Origin: Beaufortia kweichowensis
Taxonomy: Eukaryota > Chordata > Actinopteri > Cypriniformes > Gastromyzontidae
Length of the DNA: 64,000 bases
Assembly (NCBI GenBank): GCA_019155185.1
Contig: CM032802.1
Span: 11,446,501-11,510,500, forward strand
Direction: 5' to 3'
Below are positions 12,001 through 24,850 of the stretch, piece by piece (positions within the stretch are counted from its first letter, which is position 1; every line of letters starts with the position of its first letter). The notes beneath the pieces were generated by a model. It ran no database searches, was not told where the DNA came from, and was given only the letters and a program-made list of their open reading frames with translations. Position numbers and translations under genes: made by a program.

Positions 12001-13904
12001 ACACATACGTAAACACAATCATTTGTGTTTCGTGAGTTTCTGCTGTTTGTCAGTGCAATTGCTGTCGTTGACCAAATAAGGCGGCGTCTCTGGAATTTAA
12101 TGTTACTGTTTTCGATGTAAGTTGATTCTGTGTTTACTCTGTTATTACTCATCTTGACACGTGTTTGACGTCAAGGTTCAGGAAGAGTCTTCTTCTCCCG
12201 TTTCATGTTTTTTCATTTTTTTTGGTTTTCTAACCCTGTCTGTGAAATCCAGGCTAAAGTCTTAAAAACAGGTTGTGAGATAGCAAGCAGCAAAGTTTGA
12301 TTTCGCCTATTAATTTCACTATGATTTCAATCTTTCAATGGCCTTACTCAGTAAATACTAAAGACATCAAGGTTATTCTTTAAAGCAATTTTCTTTACAT
12401 TATGTAGAGAATTTGTGATTTATTATGTAATTTGTTATGATAAGCAAAAAACTTTATTATTTACCACTACGTCCCCTACTAGTTTGTTTTGAATAACCTT
12501 GAATTACCAGTCTATCTGTGTTTGAATTACAATAATGACTACAAAAAACCATTTCTGCTAGCTTTGATTGGCTAATGCTCTTATAAATCGTCTTTGGCCG
12601 CGCTTTGATTGGATAATACTCTGATGAATCATCTCGGGGTGTGCTGGTGACACACAGTGCAGATATAATTGGATTAGCGTGGAGAAGCTGCCGAGGCTTT
12701 GAAGAGATTAGAATGAGCACTGATCCTGTAATTAAACCACAGGGCCGGGGGGAAGGGACGCTCTGGGATTGGGGTGCATGTTTGGAGGGGTGTCTTTTGG
12801 GTTGTGATTCCAAGAGCTCTTATGCGTCCAGATGTAAAGGCAAAGAAAGATGTTCTACACATCAACAGGCCTCTTTAGAGGCCAGCTACAATGGTCAGTA
12901 CAAAGGGTTTCTTTCAAAGAGCAGGTGGATTGTGGTGACAAATTAGTCGACAAGACGTGAACACAATGAACCTGTGGGGTAAATAGAGCTTGTTTCTGTT
13001 TTCAGTGATTTTGTGTTTTGGTTCTTTTATAGTAATTTTATGATTAATGCAACAAAGCCACATAAGGGATGTTTTTAGGCATTAAAGTTTATCAGAGCTC
13101 ATTAATAATTAATAAAAATTAATCTGAATAACTTGTCTAAGAAACATACAGGAATGCTTGTATAAGAAGCTGGGTAACACAGGAACTTGATGCATTAATA
13201 CAGAATGTGCTATGCAAGGTGTGCTTTAGTTGTCATTTCACATCAGGTTTGAACATGACTCATCCTATCCGAAATCTAGGGAAAATAGACATTTTTTATT
13301 TTTTAATTATTTTACCATAATAACCGTCACCATTCCACAGGTGGTTCACTTCTAATCTAATCTAATCATGATAAACTATATATTGAAAGAAAGAGAATAA
13401 ATATTTGACCCCTAACCCTAAACATAAACTAAAAAAAAAAAATAATAAAACAAAAATGTATTTAAAATTGCTATATATTTATTATAATATAAAATAAAAT
13501 TGTATTTTGATGGTGCAATTTCATGTGTATGCTCAATATATGCAGCGAGTTATCAGGTTAATTCAAATCAAATTCAGGACTTTAACTAGTATTTAAGTCT
13601 AAATACAACCCTATATCTTCCTTTCTGCTTCTTTGCATGTCATACAATGGACATGCAAAATACTCGTAGTACACACCATGCAACATACTGCAGTAGCATG
13701 CAACATAATTGGTCACAAGGAGAAAGTGACCTCCACTGAAACTAGTTTGGATTGGTAGCTAACCTCTATGCATTGTGTTTTTTGGTCTGCAGGCAGGAAC
13801 TGATCAGGCCGATGGGAGTGAGGAAGGATGGCACTCTAGCGCCTCTAGGAGAAACCATCCACGGTTGCAGTCCACCACCAAGCAGCGACTCGGACTCAGA
13901 CTAG
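6071..13904 (+). CDS. ric8b: RIC8B, G-alpha chaperone / guanine exchange factor
   Basis: Cytosolic armadillo-fold protein that folds nascent G-alpha subunits (Gs/Golf class for RIC8B) and acts as a non-receptor exchange factor. Ten coding exons: 6071-6154, 7201-7248, 7603-8220, 9141-9235, 9940-10090, 10173-10268, 10379-10523, 10614-10758, 10836-10955, 13793-13904. They sum to 1614 nt, 537 aa plus stop, normal for the family. The N-terminus [20 protein letters not shown] is typical. Around residues 444-455 lies the acidic [12 protein letters not shown] segment, the counterpart of the CK2-phosphorylated site needed for G-alpha binding in RIC8A. The protein ends in SSDSDSD, the usual acidic tail. 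Phases agree at all junctions and no frame is broken. The last intron is 2.8 kb and contains unusual sequence (see findings). The gene is convergent with the sirtuin at 16272-18247. Confidence 0.97.
7475..7529 (-). repeat. Dispersed fish repeat fragment, inverted copy
   Basis: Reverse-strand copy of the same motif (minus strand reads CACTTGGCAGATATTTTTAT then CCAAAGTGACTTATA). It lies in ric8b intron 2, just left of the large exon 7603-8220. Confidence 0.5.
10956..13792 (+). other. Last intron of ric8b, candidate regulatory sequence
   Basis: The intron is 2.8 kb while most neighbouring introns are 80-900 bases. Its middle (about 11210-12960) is richer in G+C and CpG than the other introns and mostly lacks obvious repeats. 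It holds an inverted repeat around homeodomain-type TAATTA cores (11471-11519) and a tandem duplication (12559-12636). The outer parts are AT-rich. I see no credible exon in it: open frames of 60-118 codons occur on both strands with no splice logic. It resembles a conserved enhancer cluster, but this is inference from composition only. Confidence 0.35.
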
Positions 13905-14785
13905 CTGAAGCTCTGCTCACAGAAACCTTCCAGGCAAAGCCTGCATAAACATCACAATCTTACACACTGTCCCATCCTCAGGGATACTTCAGTTATTTCC
14001 TATTGAGATAATGCTTTTGCTGCAGAAGTATATGCCTTTTTAAGGGAAGCATGTCTTTTACAGAGAGAGGAAACAGAAATATGTAATAGATATATGGGGG
14101 TCAATATTAAAGAAAGCATGAGATTTTGATGTTAATGAGATATCAGATAAGATCACAGCAGAGGGATCTGTGGTATTACTGGTAGGTAGTAATTTATACA
14201 CATAAATTTATTCACTTGTTTATGAACCCAACTCTCAAGTAGTTTAACTTGACTTTAGTAACAAGTTATGAAGGTTTCATTAGGCAAGCTTCACAGAGCT
14301 CCTGTAGAAACCTATTATACATGTCTTTTGAAATGTTATATGCCAAGACAAGCCATGAAATAACTTACATTGAGACATGTTGCATTTTACTCTCAATAGG
14401 CTTGTACTTGTGATACTGTATGCCTCAAGTTTGACACTAATCTCTGGCTTGTTTTATAATATATTTTTAGCATAATTTTCTATTTGCTTATTTTGTAATT
14501 TTTCCCTTTCTTGTCTGCACTAGTCTGTAGAATTCGGTTTTCTACATAAAGCATGTAATAATAAGTGAAGTTCAGGTTTTCTAAATATTTTTGAATGATC
14601 TGATTTAACGGCTTTGCAAACAAAGGTTGTAAATACCTCTGAGAGCCTAAATACTCTGGTCACGTCTTCTATTACCACTATTGTAAAGTCAGCAGAATGC
14701 AAGAGCTTTGTAAAACTTTGTTTATATAGTATTTGTTTTTTTTATGCTAAAGCTCTCCTATTATTTTCTTTTGACAATCGTTTGC

Positions 14786-14791
14786 AATAAA
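14786..14791 (+). terminator. ric8b polyadenylation signal
   Basis: AATAAA about 0.88 kb after the ric8b stop. It lies about 250 bases before the likely 3' end of the convergent sirtuin gene. Confidence 0.5.
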
Positions 14792-15044
14792 ATTAAAGAC
14801 TCACTACTGGGCAAAGACACATTTGATGTTCCTGTATTATAAACTTTGATTTCACTAATAAATTTGTTAAAGATTTAATGTGGCACACAGAATAATGTAA
14901 GATGTTGAATTCATATGGTAATAAGAAGAGGCCCAAATTTGTGTAACAGATATAAAATTGGTGCAAAATGTCTAAATTTGTTTAACAAGAAGTCCAACAT
15001 ATAGAAGACAAAGAAAAGATGTAAAATAACTGATTTGAACATCC

Positions 15045-15050
15045 TTTATT
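15045..15050 (-). terminator. Candidate polyadenylation signal of the sirtuin gene
   Basis: TTTATT on the plus strand is AATAAA on the minus strand, 1.2 kb after the sirtuin stop. A second minus-strand hexamer lies near 15102. The two convergent genes would end within about 300 bases of each other. Confidence 0.4.
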
Positions 15051-16271
15051 AAATACTGTCACATTCTCTAATAACATGTAATGAACATAAAAAGCAGCAT
15101 TTTATTAATAAACAAAATACAAATGACAAAACATTTAAGATTATTCTAAACATTATAGGATTATATTCTACTGACAAGCCAAAAAAAAAATGCAGTTTTA
15201 ATAGTTCATGTATCACAAAAACATGTAAAAGGCAGCTGGTGAACACTCCTCAACCAAACTATTACCAATGCAAACATGACAAACTGCATATATGAATGAA
15301 ACAGATGAGTGTTTACACATGCATTTTGGCTTTTATTCATATTTCCTAAAACAGCCCATAAAACTCCCTGAAAGACGTGAGGAGATTTGATCACAGCGTG
15401 ATAATTACCACCTACTTCACTGATCCTGTGCAAAATGAAAATTGCATTCACAACCGTTCCCATACGCAGAACCTTACACATTCGTCCAAACACAGCAGCA
15501 GGATATTGGGGTTCTTTGTTGCCGAGCAAACACATTTATTAGAGTTTTGGGGGGGTGGGAGCTCCCGCCTGGAGGCTGCAGTGCCTGTGAAAACACACAG
15601 TGGGGGCACTGCACACTTGGGAGGTCACGCCTCCCATGCTAATTTAGCACTGTCTTTACACTGAGGCCAAGCCAAGACTCGCCAGCTCCCCAATGACCCG
15701 CAACTAGCAAACAAACACTATATATATTTACACCAAACCAATCTATGACACTTCCACATTCTCTCTGAACTTTAACATCTTAAATCTAGTTTATAGAACG
15801 TTAAAGAACCCTTAATTGCTAATAATTAAGGGTTATTATATTGCTTTATTAAGTGCTCTATGTTTGTACATCTCACTTACAGGGCCTTAAGAAAATCTGT
15901 AATTTATAGCTGAAAGTTCTAAATAAGTTGCTAAAACTAACATTAATGTTGGGATGTGCAGAAGCGAATCCTTCAGAATTATCTGCTCATGTATACACAC
16001 AAAAAAGGTTATTCTGAAGACCAAACAGGACTTTCTTTAAAACGTTGTTTACGTCTAGACATGTGGGTTTTATATCAAAAAGAGCAGCAGCATAATTTCC
16101 TTAACCATTTCTAGATGGGTTTGCAATAATAAAGAGTTTAGACCCAATCTCTGTCACTTGAATCAAATACAGTCAATCTAGATAAGAATAAACACGCACA
16201 ATAGACCACTATGAGAAAACGTTCACATGCAATGAGTTTTTGTGAAGGTCTTTGTGTCAGAATGGTTTATA

Positions 16272-18247
16272 TTAGTTACTTGGTCCAGAAGAATCTGAGC
16301 TCTTGCAGTCTGTCTCTGAGGAGTCACTGTTTTCACTGCTGTTGGGGTCAGTATTACAACACAGCCCGTTTTCATGGCAGTTCATCAGGTGTTGGATCTC
16401 AGAATGCCAGCCCAGGATCTCAGCAAGTTTTCGGACAGAATCTGCAAGATCTCCCAGTTCCATGTAGTCTCCTCTCCTCAAGGGCCGCCGTTCAAAGGGC
16501 CCGACTGGATCACGGTTCAGCAGCAGACGAGGCACAGTGGACTTCACTGTGTTTATAAGGCTGGCAAATGGCTCAATCTGACAAAACACAGGATTAACTT
16601 TTATTTAACTTTTTGACAACAATCTTTACAGTCCAACATTTACTGAACAAAATACAAATTTATTGTTTACAAATTTACTGAAAGTTTATAAAACAGCATT
16701 ATGTGTATAGTTTGCTTGTGCTGATACTCTGTAATTGTTAACAATTCAAACCCACCTTTAAAGAGGTGCCCATGATCATGAGAAGGTCTGCTTTTGGAAA
16801 ATCTTCAGCATGCTGAAAGTACTTTTCTGGCAGATCTTCCCCAAAGAAGACAATGTTAGGTTTTACAGCCCCGGCACAAAATGTACAGATGGGAATTTCG
16901 TCATTCATTATTGCTTGCTGAAAAGAAAAATATAATTATTAAATGGTTACAATAAAAAAAATGACAAATAAACTGTATAATAATTTAAATAACAATTAAA
17001 GTTAAATAAAATTTAAAAATTAAGCATAGTACACAATGATGAAACTATGATGAAGAAAAATACATTATGGGTATGATTGATATGAACATAAAATTATTTT
17101 ATTATTATATTAAAATTATTATTATATTATTCTAGATTTTTATGATATTATATGTAAATATAATTGAATTATTGTATTTTTTTGCTATTTACCTTGGCCT
17201 CATCTGCAGGATATGGAGTATAGCAAAGATGGCAGGCAGCGGTTGCGAAACTCCCATGAGCCTCTACGAGCTTGTCATCTGGAATACCACACACTGCAGG
17301 AACATGGTAAGAAACCGCGTTAAAATCATACACCTTGAATAATTACCATGTTTAACACAATTAGTAAGTTTATTATGTTTAGGCAACTTGGTGATTGTAT
17401 GACTTTGCCACGAATCTTACCTTTTTCAAGTCCATCGATGTTCTGAGTGTACATGCGGAGCAGCAGGCCCTTCTGATGCAGCATACGGATGAAATAGTGG
17501 ACGTAGTTGGGACGATGCTGACCAGGGTACAGCTCCTTGGCCAATGAGAAGAAAGGATGAGGGTTGTCGGAGAAGTAGTCTATGTTGAAGATGGCCTCTG
17601 GGTAGGGGGTGTTATACTTTGCGAGGTTCGCATAAAGACCTGTTCCTGGTGTTCTGACACAGGAAGAGAATTATCTAAATAATGTAATGATTTAAATGCA
17701 GAAATGGTACTGAATAAATGTCAGAAATGCTCCATCCACCTGAAGTCTGGTATACCACTGGCTGTGCTGATACCCGCTCCGGCAACCACCACAATGTTTC
17801 GTACACGGCCAAGTTTTATCAACCTGCCTATCGTTCCCAAGGCTCCACAGGGTGAGGAAAGAGCAGGCTTAGTGCTGGGTGATAGATTTTGGGGTGCATT
17901 ACAGACCTTTGGGGACTTTGCTTTTCTGAAGAGAAAAAAGCAACATGTTATTTCTTGGCACAGTCATCTTTGGCATACTTACTGAAGACTTCAAGATATT
18001 ACGGCAGCAATGTTTGTCCTGTAATTAAAATGACTTCATACTCAGAAGTGTCTTAGCATGCGTAATCTCACCGTGCTGAGGAGGCCTGCTGTTCACTCAC
18101 TCTCATGAGGCTGAGATCATTGACCAGGCCTGAATCAGAAGATTTAGTACGTGGAGGGTCCTGAGGGTTGGCGACTGAACTGCGAGTCACCCTGGTGATG
18201 CTAGGCTGTACGACCCTTCTCTCCCTGCTTGACCTCGCCTTGCTCAT
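16272..18247 (-). CDS. sirt3.2: SIRT3-group NAD-dependent deacylase (SIRT3.2)
   Basis: Class I sirtuin that removes acyl groups from lysine using NAD. Six coding exons on the minus strand: 18247-18072, 17925-17740, 17653-17421, 17293-17193, 16917-16756, 16577-16272, total 1164 nt, 387 aa. Motifs: GAGIS at 108-112 and IPDFR at 117-121 (NAD loop), YTQNID at 189-194, EAHG with catalytic His211, zinc cysteines C219/C222 and C243/C246, [10 protein letters not shown] after the zinc site, GTSLK before the last exon. All key residues are present. Residues 1-90 are Arg/Ser-rich with few acids, compatible with mitochondrial import. The tail is Ser/Asp/Asn-rich. The coding start follows an acceptor at 18256, so a non-coding first exon lies upstream. 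The tail-to-tail position beside ric8b supports SIRT3.2, an SIRT3 relative described as missing in amniotes. Being a sirtuin is certain; the subfamily is inferred. Confidence 0.85.
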
Positions 18248-20326
18248 GTTGATACCTGCAAAGGGAAATTTCATTTATAACCTTAAAGTCTAGTTTATGG
18301 AGCTTAAGCCTTTAAAGTCAAACAACGCCATATCAGAGAATATGAGTTTTTTCAAATATACAAAAATGCATGAAAAACTAAAAGCTGACAATTTCATCAG
18401 TCATAAAAAAATTTAACGGTGAAGATGTCAATTGTTCAAAGTCAAACATCACTTTTTGACACTAATGTATATGAGAAAGAGCAGTGATGATATTCTGCTT
18501 TAGTCATTTTGTGGTTCAACACACAGATTTGGAAGGACAGTTAAACATAATAACATAATTATTTTATTCTTATATCTTTTGGATTCTACATGAAAAGGCC
18601 CAGTCGCAGCTTTCATTGCTATATTTAAAATGTAATTAAAATCACAGCAGAGCTCTTTTGTGTCTTCCCTTTGGTTGACGTAAAAAGCTTCAATGTATTA
18701 AAACCGTCAGGCCCCAACAAAGCTAATGGTTGTAATATATTTAATGTCCCCCCCTTTCACTTTCGTTCAACAGCCCACAGCTGTGGCAGCTTTACGGCTC
18801 AGGGAAGGGGAACGGGTACAAGAGGGGCAGTTAAAGGGGGTGAAAGTGTCCAGGATTGACTGTGTGTCAACAAACCCAGCTGGAGGAGAAAGGAGGAGGC
18901 CATTTAGACTAAAAAAAATGGAGCGTGAACAGAGACAGATGATCCAGAGGTAGAATCCAATAAAGAGAGTTGGGAGAAGAAGGGAGATGCCTGGAGCCGT
19001 AAGGAGATATTTCTCCAGCCTGTGACATCTCTGGATGAATGACGGACAGTGGATTGGAGAAAAAGACAAAGGAAGGGGCAGAATGGAGGAAAGACGAGTG
19101 GATACATCCAATAAAACAAGGCCTGCGTCACGGCATACAAATGCGATAAGACAGGCTTTTCAAACGATGCACCTTATCACTTGCCAAAAGGAGCACCATT
19201 ATCCTATTCACAATAACAAAGGGTTCTGGTCTAAACATATCTACCATGGTCGTGAGATGCAAACGTGAACAAATTCAGGCAAGCTGCAATAAGATATTAT
19301 CTTTTACGCTGACGACAAACTAAGACGTTTGCATAACTGGCTATGACGCAGTTCAACCCATCGAAAAGACAAAATAAGCTGCAGGTGAAGTAATGAACAT
19401 TGAGACTGGTCGTTACAAGATTCTCCTTTTCCCACCTCCAGAGGGTTTAATGGCTATTCCTGTGGACCTATTAAAAACCGCAGGGGGTGAGAGGTCACGG
19501 CCTTCGTCTCCCTGCTAACTGCAGAGACACTGCACTCCAATATTTCACAGCTGAGCTTAATAAGACTCCACACAGATGCAATGGAGAAATCTACAATGCA
19601 TTCTCTGTTTACCCGCAACCACAGACTCAAGTGTAAAGTGTAATGTTTAAAAAAAAAAAAAAAACACTGTTCCACAAACAAATCCAGTTAGACACAAATA
19701 AACAGTAAGTACATCTGATTAAAAGATATACTGTAAATTACTCAAGCACTTTCTTTTCTATAGTGTGATTCAGAAGAAGAAAAAATTCTGTTGATTTTTA
19801 TTTTTTTAATTTGATAGACAATGCTAAATTAAACCACTTAAGTCATTATGTCCAATGGGATAAACAGCCAAAGCCAAGCAGCAGGCAAAAAGCTGTCTGC
19901 TGCCTAACAGAGACTTCTCCAATCACAGACAAAGTCGTTTCTCTCCAAAGAAGAGGCAAAAATCAACATGGCTAGTAGTGTGAATGAAACCATGGAGAAG
20001 CGGCTAGCAATGAGAAATCAGGGAAGAACTTAACTAGTAAGACAGTACAGTCAATGTGATATTAGCACACATCTTTGGCCTCTCACTGATAAATTGAGCA
20101 TGATTAGTTAAATCACAGCTACTGTATAGTGAAGCAAATCTGAAAAATTATTTAGTATCACACATTATGTACCCACAAATAACTGATAGTGGATTGTATA
20201 TTTATACTATTCAAAAAGAAAAGACGTGCATATAAATTAAGTAGTAGATATGCTTGTAGTAGATGTTGGCTTGTTTCTAATGTCAGTATTTGTCAGATAT
20301 TTCTCTGCACAGGGATGATGACTATA

Positions 20327-20372
20327 TTTATGCACTTGGCAGATGCTTTTTCCAAAGTGTCATACAATGCAT
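20327..20372 (+). repeat. Dispersed fish repeat fragment (TTGGCAGATGCTTTT type)
   Basis: Contains the motif CACTTGGCAGATGCTTTTTC then CCAAAGTGTCATACA, which I recognise as a degenerate copy of a motif very common in cyprinid non-coding DNA. Related copies sit at 7475-7529 (opposite strand) and 31771-31805. The family boundaries are not visible. Confidence 0.5.
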
Positions 20373-21106
20373 TGTATATTAAAGCTTCTATTAAGTAAGG
20401 TTGAATACATAATCTATGCATTGCAATGGCCATGTCTAGTTTATTTTGAATGTCTATGCAAGTTTTGGAGTTACAGTCTCGACGAGGACCATATAACTCT
20501 GCAGAAGAAGCGAAAGCTTACTGGCATCTGTTGCTCTCATAGATAATAACATGTCACTTGATTCCCCCTATTGATTGACAATGCAGCAAATTCAAGATAA
20601 ATAACAAGGTGAGGTGAGCCACTTAAAATAACATTTGAAATAACTAAAACAAAGAGTATATGATAGCTGCTGATTTAGGTGTTCGTCATAAACATATATA
20701 TTAATAAATAAGATGAGTCCAAACTACACTTTCATCTAATACATTAACGTTGTTAAATGCTGCCACTTAGTGGACAACGTAGAGCTGCTCAAGTTTAAAG
20801 TGTGTAAAATACATTTCAATTTTAAACAAATTATAACAAGAAGAAATAATTAATTCAGTGAAAACTAATAAAAAATGTACAAATGTTTATGTTGTAGCCT
20901 ATGATGAATGTCACGTTAAATAACTTGACATTAAATTAGATAATAAATTTTATTATCAGATCAAGAGTGCTTTAAATATCATATCAATTAAGTATCATAT
21001 ATAACATACGCGTTCATTATGTCATAACAATTACACGTTACTTTGTTACGCAATATTGTTGCGCATTTACTTACATTTATGTAATAATAGAAGATTTTCA
21101 CATCAT

Positions 21107-21163
21107 GTTATATCCACTTAACATTGTAGAGTATCAAACTCTACAATGTTAAGCGGATATAAC
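21107..21163. repeat. Near-perfect 26-bp inverted repeat (hairpin)
   Basis: Arms 21107-21132 and 21138-21163 are reverse complements with one mismatch and a 5-base loop (ATCAA). On the minus strand, the strand of the sirtuin gene, the mismatch becomes a G-U pair, so a transcript would pair along all 26 positions. Flanks are AT-rich with no clear transposon ends. Confidence 0.85.
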
Positions 21164-21640
21164 AGGATTCAATCTAGATGCTGATAACCTAATAGTAAGA
21201 TTAATAAAATAAGCTGATAACATAATAATAAGCTTAGAAAATATAAATACATATATATAAGAGTCATCAGTTATGAAATTGCAATTACCTGTTTAAACGG
21301 ACTGCGTCCGGGGAAAAAATAACACAATAAGATATAACAGTAAAATCGATAATGTTCTTCTCGATGAGTTGACAGATCGTGATTTGTCGCCCTTTACGCA
21401 TCTATTTAATCTCTACTGCACAGTTGATTTCATGTTTGGATGTTCACAGTTCCCGCAAAGCATCACAAGCGACATGACAAGGGAGGAAATACGTCATTTT
21501 AAGAATAAGTGCGGGAAACGCTCGAGCAGCAGCTGCCAACCAGGCAGCCAATAAGAACAGTCTGTTTAATAATAACAATAACAGTAGGTGTGTTTGACTT
21601 GACACCATCCTGCGCAGATTGATCAATGTTTTATATCTGG

Positions 21641-21680
21641 TATCGCGAGAGCAACGCTAAAGCAGCCTGTTCTCGCGGTA
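21641..21680. promoter_or_regulatory. Inverted pair of CGCGAGA-type promoter motifs
   Basis: TATCGCGAGA at 21641-21650 and TCTCGCGGTA at 21671-21680 are inverted copies of one another with one mismatch, spaced by 20 bases in a locally CpG-containing stretch. Both resemble the TCTCGCGAGA motif typical of TATA-less vertebrate promoters. The position fits a promoter for the minus-strand sirtuin gene. Function is inferred. Confidence 0.4.
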
Positions 21681-22350
21681 CTTTGATGTCATGTTCTGAT
21701 TTGTATGCGCAGCTTCGTGTGGAGTCGAACTCAACTAATAACAGCGCCTGCTTGTCAACATGTCTACAGTTTTTTTATGATGACTCATTGTGATTAAATA
21801 ATTGTTTATTACAAACATATTATTATATATATATAAAGTATACAGAGCAAGATCTCTATTTGTTTTTCTATTATGTAAACACTATAAAGAGCCCCTGGCT
21901 TAATAAGCATATGCGTGATGGGACTCCTGTATGTACACTCCAGTATGTGTTTGCATAAATTAAGTAAACTTAAAAAGCTTAAACTTTCACTGCTGGCTTT
22001 GCTTATCACCCGCAATTTACGTTTCAAAAGTGCATTGATCCACGTGTATTATCAGTTCAACAAGTCGGTCAATGAAAAACCAAAACCAAAGCAGGTGGAA
22101 AGACAGACCACTCAATAGTTCCTTGTTTTTCACTATTTTCTTCGCATATGTGTGTGCAAGTCATATGTGAAATCATTTCACACGCAGAGGGGTAAGACTC
22201 ACAAACGTCACTTCCTCTCCAAAGTGTCCACATTGGTACGTGGTTAAAAACAGCAAACTGAGACGCCACGTACACATTATGCAAAGATAGGTCTTTTAAA
22301 AAGTAAAGTCTTGCCAGGTAGCAAATTCATTGTCGTTCTAGATTGTCTCT

Positions 22351-22459
22351 TATAAAATCGCCTAAGGGAGCAGCATATTTTTGCTTTGAAACAAACAAGG
22401 GGTGGAGACAGAAGTTTCCAACTTGGTCAGAAGTTGAGAGGAGAGTAAAACTTCAAACA
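22351..22459 (+). promoter_or_regulatory. Possible TATA promoter and non-coding exon 1 of tmem263
   Basis: TATAAAA at 22351-22357 is followed about 100 bases later by a strong donor (AAACA then GTAAGT, exon end 22459). The tmem263 ATG exon starts after an acceptor at 23677, so a non-coding first exon is required upstream. This is the best placed candidate I can see. Confidence 0.4.
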
Positions 22460-23684
22460 GTAAGTAAATTCATTACAGAGAGCTGACAAAGTTGTCTCGC
22501 TTCATAATTTACTGGTTTTTCTAACTTTTTATACATTTTAAATAAATATAGTATCAATCGGTATATTCTGCATATTATTGTATTCATATTGTGTAATACA
22601 TTACAGCTTTGTCGTCCTCTCTTTGTGCATCTCTTTCCTATAACTGTCGTTTGAGAAGCGCTGCCGCCCTTTTATCGTCATTAAATTCCGTTTTTTCATC
22701 GATGTCAGAGTTTTGGCATTTTGTCAGTTATATGTTTTAGTCCTGATGTGCTTCGCCTGCTTAACTTATTTTCTCCGTATGGAAGAGAAAACTTTATTTA
22801 TATGCCTTGCATCTATATTTGTCTTGTTTGTTATACCTAAAGCCTGCTGTGAATGAAAATAAAGTTCGGTTGTTGCACAGATTATAATTATTATTCACTC
22901 CAGGGCTCAAGCGCCACGTCAGAGCTCTTTAAAAAAAAGCAAACAGGCCAAACTTATAAAAGTGATAGTGTATCACTGCCTGAATGTTGTAATCATCATG
23001 CATTGCTTACGTGTAACTGTACACGTATTCATATGCTGCCTGATCAGCTGTGTTTTATCTGTAATGTCCTCAGTTAATGTCCCTTACCTGCTGATAAAAC
23101 AATAGAAACAATCACAGAAATTCTAGTGCATGGTTATGGTTATAATGGGAATAGTACAGGTATTAATGTAAACTATATTGGTATCTGTGGATCTGGTAAT
23201 GGGTTCTGTTGGTGCCATGGTGCATGGCCTTTAAATCCTGTTGGAAAAGTCCCAAAACACACTACACAAAGTAATTTTGTATTGGTTTGATTTGTTATGA
23301 AAACCAGTAACACTTGTATTGTTTTTCATCAGGGTTTATGTACCATCTATTGCATTAACTTATATTTAATCATTATAATGTTATTTCCATATATTATTTC
23401 TATTATAATAATTTAGATTATAATTGTATTTGTCTTTTGACAGTGTTGACAGGGTGTTTCAGGTTACATTCTGTTTATAGAGTAAACTGGTCTGCCTTGT
23501 TTAGTGTAGTTGCTTCTTGGGTTATAGACACACTTACAGCAACTTCTCACCTTGTGTTCTGCAGCTGGTACCACCCAATCTTTTGATTCTTGATACACAA
23601 TAAAAAATGTCTTCTGTAAAAATAAAGGAGTGTTTTCTAACTGCCTTATCCTGTTGTTTGTATTTTTATTCATTTAGGGTGAAA

Positions 23685-24850
<1,166 letters not shown>

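Larger units (their letters stand above)
18256..21289 (-). other. First intron and putative 5' UTR exon end of the sirtuin gene
   Basis: The ATG exon begins just after a good minus-strand acceptor (18256-18264, CCTTTGCAG). A matching donor, AACAG followed by GTAATT, ends a possible non-coding exon at 21289. The 3 kb between would be intron 1. It holds an A-run at 19648-19664, a dispersed-repeat motif near 20330, and a 26-base hairpin at 21107-21163. The exon's 5' limit cannot be set from the sequence. Confidence 0.35.

Noticed and set aside
12457..12946. Open frames of about 100 codons on both strands in the ric8b last intron
   Set aside because: They overlap antisense to each other, show no splice sites or domain, and sit in a CpG-richer stretch where chance frames are longer.
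15807..15834. 11-bp hairpin AACCCTTAATT/AATTAAGGGTT in the sirtuin 3' UTR
   Set aside because: Short and AT-rich; expected by chance in DNA of this composition.
18072..18115. Alternative sirtuin donor after ATGAGA (GTGAGTGA)
   Set aside because: It would leave the next exon out of frame with the NAD-binding motif; the donor at 18071 gives the right phase.
18245..18274. Upstream start MKFPFAGIN for the sirtuin
   Set aside because: That ATG lies on the intron side of a good acceptor (18256-18264); the exon proper begins after it and the Ser/Lys start at 18247 fits.
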